Of a DNA stretch of 64,000 nt, positions 58,414-64,000 are shown one piece after another (position 1 is the first letter of the stretch; each line of letters starts with the position of its first letter). The position numbers were made by a program, and so were the translations under genes. The DNA comes from Spironucleus salmonicida. Lineage: Eukaryota > Fornicata > Diplomonadida > Hexamitidae. The stretch lies in contig CM035324.1 of the NCBI GenBank assembly GCA_000497125.2, positions 78,001-142,000 of the forward strand. Direction: 5' to 3'. The notes under the pieces are model-generated. The model searched no databases. It saw only the letters and a program-made list of their open reading frames with translations, and was not told where the DNA came from.

Positions 58414-58909
58414 TTTGTAGTTTACTCGAATTGATTTGGTCTATATTATTACTAATATTAGTTTATTGGGAAATAAGGTTGTATAAAATAAGGAGGGGTA
58501 ATTAATATATAATAATGTTAAATTATAAAACTATAGTTTAAGAAATAGAACAAACAAGTTTGTAGTTGTTAAAAGCCAGTTTCAACTATTTTAGTTTCAA
58601 AAATTAAAAATAGAACTAGTTAGTTAAGTGATTGATAACGCATCATAAATTTACAAAATACAAAAATAATAATTTTTTCCTAGATATCTATATTTAATAT
58701 ACAATAATGACATATTATATTTATTGATTGGCAAATTAATTGATTAAAATAAACTAATCTACTATAATTTTATAGTTTAATAGGTGTTTAACCTACTTTA
58801 TTTATGAATAAAAAGAATGAAATTCCAAGTTGAACTGTTTATTTTAAAAATAAATAAAAATATTATTATATTGAAATATATGTATTGAATTTCTTTATCC
58901 TCTAAAAAA
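58414..58909. other. AT-rich divergent intergenic region
   Basis: Between the minus-strand cyclin-like gene and plus-strand proteasome gene; contains ATATATAATAATG at about 58504-58516. A CTTTATCCTCTAAAAAA run precedes the proteasome ATG. Confidence 0.5.
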
Positions 58910-59527
58910 ATGGATACTGTTGTAGCCTTCACAACTACTGATTATCTGGTTACGCTGACGGATACTGTTGCTACGTCAAATATCTTTGTTCTTGGTCGTG
59001 ATTTTGATAAATCCCGCACTCTCTTGAATAATCATCTTATGATTTGTACTGGAAATGCAGGTGATCGTTGCTCTCACGGAGATTTTCTTAAAGCTCAGCT
59101 AGAGTATTTATAGCTATAAGAGGGTCATATTTCTGTTTCTGCGGCCGCTAATTTGATAAGAAACGACGTTTGGAGCGCTCTGCGCGAGCACCCTGTTTAG
59201 CTCAACTTTGTATATGGAGGATACGAAGAAGGTGTTGGCCCATAACTTTATGGTATTGATAACTATGGAGCACTGCAGGTTACCGACAGAATTGCCCAAA
59301 ATTACTCTATGTACTTTGGTCTTGCTGTTTTGGACGAAGGTCTTGTCCAGAAAAATTTGACCAAAGATCAGATTTTAGCTTTGTGCACGAAGGTTGCCAC
59401 AGTATTAAATAGGAGATTTTTGGCTCAGCAGAGGAGATTTTTGATCAAAATTGTTGGCAAGGATGGTATCGAAGAAATAAGCTTAAAGCTAGACCATTAG
59501 GAGGTATAAGTTGGTACTAAGAAGTGA
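58910..59527 (+). CDS. 20S proteasome subunit beta4 (205 aa)
   Basis: Structural, non-catalytic beta-ring subunit of the 20S proteasome (PSMB2/Pre1 type). ATG 58910 to TGA 59525-59527 in AAG-TGA-T context. The protein begins directly with MDTVVAFTTTDYLVTLTD, with no propeptide and no catalytic Thr1, as in beta4. Family landmarks in order: SNIFVLGRDFDK, CTGNAGDRCSHGDFLKAQLE (the GEAGD region), SVSAAANLIRNDVWSALRE, NFVYGGYEEGVGPQLYGID (the AGYDE..GP.LY.MD motif), LAVLDEGLVQKNLT and IKIVGKDGIEE. Several TAA/TAG=Gln codons break it under the standard code. Length is normal (about 200). Confidence 0.92.
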
Positions 59528-60153
59528 TATTTGGTCAAAAAATTAAATAGTATCTTATTTGGATGCAGGGTCGATCTATTTAACTTATATTTATATAGTT
59601 AATAGGATTAATTTAATTGTGGCATTAATAAAAACTAAAAGTAAATATAGATTAATCCAGGTATATATGTCTATGTTGAATGTTAACGAGTATTTAGGGA
59701 TATGTAAGAGTTTCAGCAAAAAAATAACTATATTAAATTATATTATAATCTGAATATCTTTATTATACTTAAAAATAGATAGTTTTAATGATCCAGAAAA
59801 TATTGTTAAAAACAAATTTGATAGCATAATTAAGGTATTCTCAGTAAAAGCATATACTAGATCTGATTCATAAACAGATTCAAATAAAAAACTGGAGTTA
59901 ACTCTCGTACATATTTTCTAAATTATGAATCATTATAAAATATATCTTTATAATTTTTAATAACACGCAACTAAATATTCTAAAATTTATGTTAATAATT
60001 AATGTCAATAGTAAATTTCATATGTACTAAATAAAAAATATTTAAATATGTACTTAAATTCTTTACAACCAAAACAAACATAAATTGATGTTAAATCCAG
60101 TTTTATTTATAAAAATGATTATCTTTTATAGACTTATAAAAATACAGAGAAAA
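59528..60153. other. AT-rich intergenic region between converging genes
   Basis: AT-rich; open frames here have no protein character. Confidence 0.5.
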
Positions 60154-61509
60154 TCAGACATTGTACGCTCCTGCCCTGCTACTTCCCTATCTCTTGCGCC
60201 TAATGATAACAATGGATGATATGCTACCCGCAATTGCACCTAGCACTGCCAAAACAATCGAAATAATTCTAGCATAATATTACCACCCCTTAGGTTGCTT
60301 TAAGTTGATGAAGCTGCCATCATCTTTATCCAAGCCAGTTGTACCTCGTTTAAGGCTATACGCACTAGGAAATTTTTCTGTGAATATACCGTCATTCGGA
60401 TTGTACTACTTAGGAATAACCGCATAAGCGTATTATTCCATACAAAATTAATTAGTACCACGCTCAACGTACATGTGGCCTTCGCTACCCCAGCCAGATC
60501 CCCAAGAATTTTTAATAACCCAAACCTTAACACCCTTGAAGGTGCCGTAACCTACAATCAAAACTTGATGGTCGCTCTTTCCAGAGCATTTAAAGCCCTA
60601 AAGAGCGTAATTTCCTGCATAACTAGTGAGTATCGATGAAGATTAGGATGATACTTTGGTATTTATTGAAGTAATTACAGCCAGACCCCGTGCAAGATAC
60701 ATCTGGACCTTCTAAATGTCCATTTACTTGCTGCCTTTAAGAAGACTAACAGCTGGTGTTTTTAGAGTTCCTATAACGTCTGTCAAGTTGCTTCTATAAT
60801 GCTCTTTGTAGGGCAATAAATATTATTCTTGGGCTAGTTTTGGGTTGAAATATGTATTCTATGTATGATAAATCTTATTCTTTATCTAATTATATGGATA
60901 ATTTGCTGTAGTTTCAACAGTTTTCCATATTTTGGGATTTTCAATTTAGAAGTTAAGTGCAGACACCGTGTCTCCACCTTCACAATACTTGCTAAATCCA
61001 TATGTATTAGAAAGAACAAATTGTTCAGATAAATCTAAAGTTAGAGCATTTTTTTTAAAAGTGGTTTAAGTAAGCTTTTTCTGATCCCTCAAGATGGAGT
61101 TTTCTAGCAGTGCAATAGTACCAAAAGACCAACATGACCCGCACTATAATTGGTTTTTAGCCTTAGTAATTAACCCTAACTCTCTTAAATCCACTTATTA
61201 TGGAAGACTTTTCAGCGCTGGAAGCGGGTCTGGAGCAGAGCAGTAGACCTGCTGGCATGTTGAACTGGCTTTAGCAGAGGGCACATGCTAAAGAGGTTAA
61301 TGTCCAGTTAAAAATTCTTCAGAAATATCAAAAATTTCAGTGACTTCACATAGCTCGCATATGGGTTTTATCTTTAAAAATTATGCAAAGTTCACACAGA
61401 ATGTTTGTTATTTCTCAGATGAGTATTATTTATTGAAGTGATTAGTAAACTCCGTATAAGCAACTATACAATCTTAAGATTTAGGCATAAAAGCCAAAAT
61501 TACAATCAT
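60154..61509 (-). CDS. Papain-family cysteine protease with C-terminal membrane anchor (451 aa)
   Basis: Cathepsin-like peptidase (C1A). Minus-strand ATG 61509 to TGA 60154-60156. The N-terminal MIVILAFM could be a very short signal. A prodomain of about 100 residues follows, then the mature domain from about residue 104 ([20 protein letters not shown]). Catalytic residues: Gln in the NQLQCGSCWSF motif, Cys126, His314 in [11 protein letters not shown] and Asn334 in [13 protein letters not shown]. About 190 residues between Cys and His is long for papain (about 130), so there is an insert with [18 protein letters not shown]. After the protease domain a linker leads to a single transmembrane helix ([20 protein letters not shown]) and a basic tail (RRKRQGSSRAG). 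Membrane-anchored cathepsins are known in diplomonads. About 35 TAA/TAG=Gln codons; no break seen. Confidence 0.9.
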
Positions 61510-63028
61510 TTTATGAACAATTTATAATAGCTCATAATACTCTATATTTAAGAAAGTAATTTTTTGGTTTTTGATTATATTATAACTATTTTATGTTAAT
61601 AGTTAGATAAAGTAAGCAAAACAAAATCTTGATAATACTTAAAAATATACGTATCTCCTTAATAATACAAATAAATCATGTATTAAAGGCTAAATTTCAC
61701 CTTATTTTGCAAGCTGAAACTAGTAAAATAACTATAATTCCTGCTTTCAATGCTCTTCTGCGGTCCTATATCTTACTAATTTTATACATTTGCGCAAGTG
61801 GATCGGTTTCTACTTCTTCTCATTTAATCAATATCGAAATTTTAGTCTGACATTATAATATCAGAGTAATGGATTTTCACTACATTAAAAAATTATTGAA
61901 CATAATTATTAGATATTTAATTATAATTAATTTACTTCCAAAATTTTAATAAATCTCAGACGAAATTTTGACATCCCAATACAGAGTTTCAGACTGCATC
62001 GTACCAGCAGTTTTAGATGCAAAAGTAATAGCACAATTATATGCTAATCGCTTTTATTAGATTTGATTTACTGATATAGGGTTGTAAACGAAAAATTTTA
62101 TAATATGTGAGTTTCAATAGGAGAAATTTGAAGGCTATTCCTGTAAAACAGCGTGTACAGAGTCCCAAAATTTAAAAAAAATAACGTTACTAGCTCTAAA
62201 TTATCTAAATCTGTATAAGCATTACATTGTACTATAGCAGGTCTAACCGGGAAATAAAAATACAGATTTCATCCAATATCGCAAGAAATTCCGTTTTTAA
62301 ATATATCATTATTATATCATATATTTAATAATATATATTTGCTTCATAAAATGGGCGGAATTTGTGAAAAAAAATTATTTCTTATTTCAAGCTTCTAAAA
62401 ACCTTTTAAACACTCCACTAGCCTTATCAAGTAATTTTAAGCACACTGCACGATTTTAGCCACTCATTTTTCAACGCATTTAACGCTAAATTGTTTTCCA
62501 ATTTTTAAGCCAAAACTCAAAGAAAATCGCCTTTTAAGCTATAAAACCTCTACACCACCTAACAGACATCGTATATTCTTTGTTTTCAGCACCAAATATC
62601 GTTTATCTACATAATTCTTAAGCCATGAAAAAAATTGTATTTTGCTTATATTAACGTATAATAATTAAATATTAAGAAAATATCTACAAACTTGAGATTT
62701 TTCTCAAAAATAAATTCACCCATTCAACAGTTTCTGCAGATTTTCAAGCTTTCTGCCGCCCAAACTCCAGTTTTCAGTAGTTTCCGCGCCTCGGAAAATT
62801 GCGAAATCGGCCATCAGTTTTTCTGGTTTAATTTTAGTTTTTTACGCAAAAATCGCAACACAAAAAACGTTATTCATATTATTAAACGCTAGAACTTCTT
62901 TTATTCTGAATTCGGTTTTTGCGGATATCTGCGGCTAGAATTTTTTGCCCGAAATACGCAGTAATATGATTATTATATCCTACTTCGTATCCACTCAAAT
63001 TTCCGCAATAAATTACGCTCCTTCACAA
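61510..63028. other. Divergent intergenic region
   Basis: AT-rich. A plus frame (61629-61850, no ATG start) and an overlapping minus frame are open but unconvincing. 62690-62890 is slightly GC-richer without a gene. TTTCCGCAATAAATTACGC at about 63000-63018, upstream of the tubulin ATG, matches the recurring upstream element. Confidence 0.5.
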
Positions 63029-64000
63029 ATGAGAGAGTTAGTCCATATGCAAGTAGGCCAGTGCGGTAACCAGATTGGTGCCAAGTTCTGGGAGGTCATC
63101 TCCGACGAACACGGTATCGACCCCTCTGGCGAGTACCGCGGTGACTCCGAACTCCAGATCGAGCGTATCAACGTTTACTACAACGAGGCCACCGGTGGTA
63201 GATACGTCCCCCGTGCCGTCCTCGTCGATCTCGAGCCCGGAACCATGGACTCCGTCCGTGCCGGCCCCTTCGGTCAGCTTTTCCGCCCCGACAACTTCGT
63301 CTTCGGTCAATCCGGTGCCGGTAACAACTGGGCCAAGGGTCACTACACCGAAGGCGCTGAACTCGTCGACGCCGTTCTCGACACCGTCCGTAAGGAAGCC
63401 GAAGCCTGCGACTGCCTCCAGGGCTTCCAGCTCGTCCACTCCCTCGGTGGTGGTACCGGTTCCGGTATGGGAACCCTCCTCATGGCCAAGATCCGCGAGG
63501 AGTACCCCGACAGAATGATGTGCCCCTTCTCCATCGTTCCCTCCCCCAAGGTTTCCGACACGGTTGTCGAGCCCTACAACGCCACCCTCTCCGTCCACCA
63601 GTTGGTCGAGAACGCTGACGAAGTCTTCTGTATCGATAACGAGGCCCTCTACGACATCTGCTTCCGTACCCTCAAGCTCACCTGCCCCACCTATGGTGAT
63701 CTCAACCATCTCGTCTCCCTCGTCATGTCCGGCATCACCTGCTGCCTCCGCTTCCCCGGTCAGCTCAACGCCGACCTCCGCAAGATTGCTGTCAATCTCG
63801 TACCCTTCCCCCGTCTCCACTTCTTTGTCGCTGGCTTCGCTCCCCTCACCTCCCGCGGCTCCCAGATCTATCGTGCTCTCACCGTTCCCGAACTCTTCTC
63901 CCAGATGTTCGACAACAAGAACATGATGGCTGCCTCCGACCCCCGTCACGGCCGTTATCTCACTTGCCTCACCCTCATCCGTGGTCGTGTATCGACCAAG
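63029..64000 (+). CDS. Beta-tubulin, 5' part (324 codons, runs off right edge)
   Basis: Structural subunit of microtubules, here for flagella and cytoskeleton. Starts [23 protein letters not shown](I/L) at the extreme N-terminus is the autoregulation tetrapeptide of beta-tubulin. The GTP-binding tubulin signature [10 protein letters not shown] lies at about residues 141-150. The E-site loop and taxane-site region ([24 protein letters not shown]) are present, and the frame leaves the window in [11 protein letters not shown]. Normal beta-tubulin is about 445 aa, so ~120 codons are missing beyond the edge. Codon use is strongly GC-biased (C-ending codons). Gln is always CAA/CAG, with no TAA/TAG in this part, unlike AT-rich neighbours. 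The ATG follows TTTCCGCAATAAATTACGCT. Confidence 0.97.
   Translation, partial: MRELVHMQVGQCGNQIGAKFWEVISDEHGIDPSGEYRGDSELQIERINVYYNEATGGRYVPRAVLVDLEPGTMDSVRAGPFGQLFRPDNFVFGQSGAGNNWAKGHYTEGAELVDAVLDTVRKEAEACDCLQGFQLVHSLGGGTGSGMGTLLMAKIREEYPDRMMCPFSIVPSPKVSDTVVEPYNATLSVHQLVENADEVFCIDNEALYDICFRTLKLTCPTYGDLNHLVSLVMSGITCCLRFPGQLNADLRKIAVNLVPFPRLHFFVAGFAPLTSRGSQIYRALTVPELFSQMFDNKNMMAASDPRHGRYLTCLTLIRGRVSTK

Noticed and set aside
61629-61850. 73-codon plus-strand frame ending in TGA
   Set aside because: No ATG start, no family resemblance, and an equally open frame lies on the other strand.
63038-63949. 303-codon minus-strand Gly/Glu-rich frame
   Set aside because: Antisense shadow of beta-tubulin caused by its C-ending codon bias.
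1-64000. tRNA, rRNA, CRISPR arrays
   Set aside because: No T-loop/anticodon-arm pattern, rRNA-like block or regularly spaced repeat array was seen by eye; a tRNA scan was not possible here.

Overview
The window is AT-rich, largely intronless nuclear DNA from a eukaryote in which TAA and TAG read as glutamine and TGA is the only stop (NCBI code 6). Read with the standard code, every long gene breaks into fragments. Read with TGA-only termination, the fragments join in one frame; the clearest case is a 14.1 kb dynein heavy-chain gene open from 37944 to 52085. Ciliates, diplomonads (Hexamita, Spironucleus, Trepomonas) and some oxymonads use this code. A bacterial-type 2[4Fe-4S] ferredoxin, a cysteine-rich CxxC membrane protein of the diplomonad surface-protein kind, a membrane-anchored papain-type protease, axonemal dynein, long intron-free genes and an AGTGA(A) signal at stop codons (like the Giardia AGTRAA polyadenylation signal) favour a free-living or large-genome diplomonad such as Hexamita. 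The species is inferred, not proven.

Layout. 1-7292: three nearly identical copies of a 1.12 kb, GC-rich, two-gene repeat (coiled-coil protein plus HTH protein), one inverted and truncated, two direct. Decayed sequence, a small coiled-coil gene and a V-ATPase proteolipid gene lie between the direct copies. 7293-13052: AT-rich ground with a possible frameshifted coatomer-zeta-like relic and several unrecognised small genes, plus an ankyrin-repeat gene. 13053-18674: one 1873-aa protein, possibly axonemal. 18875-21304 (minus): an 809-aa protein whose N-terminus is related to the 9032-10198 gene. 21863-25528 (minus): ferredoxin, PDI with KDEL, and an acidic Gln-rich protein. 25926-30045: tryparedoxin-like protein, small unknown genes, APC-type amino-acid permease. 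33489-34835 and 55202-56548 (minus): two nearly identical MFS sugar transporters. 35460-37428: Myb/SANT-like and other small candidate genes in very AT-rich DNA. 37944-52085: axonemal inner-arm dynein heavy chain, DNAH1-like. 53239/53320-54210: cysteine-rich surface protein. 57.5-61.5 kb: a TTATTA-type microsatellite, a cyclin-like gene, proteasome beta4, and a cathepsin-like protease (minus). 63029-64000: 5' part of beta-tubulin.

Together these suggest a flagellated anaerobe: dynein and tubulin for motility, ferredoxin for anaerobic electron transfer, a cysteine-rich coat protein and surface or lysosomal protease, and nutrient transporters. Two gene classes are visible. GC-rich genes (tubulin, transporters, PDI, ORF A/B repeats, the 3' part of the dynein) use mostly CAA/CAG for Gln; AT-rich genes use mostly TAA/TAG. 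Recurrent signals are a TTCC(G/A)C element just before start codons and AGTGA at stop codons. No tRNA, rRNA or CRISPR array was recognised by eye.
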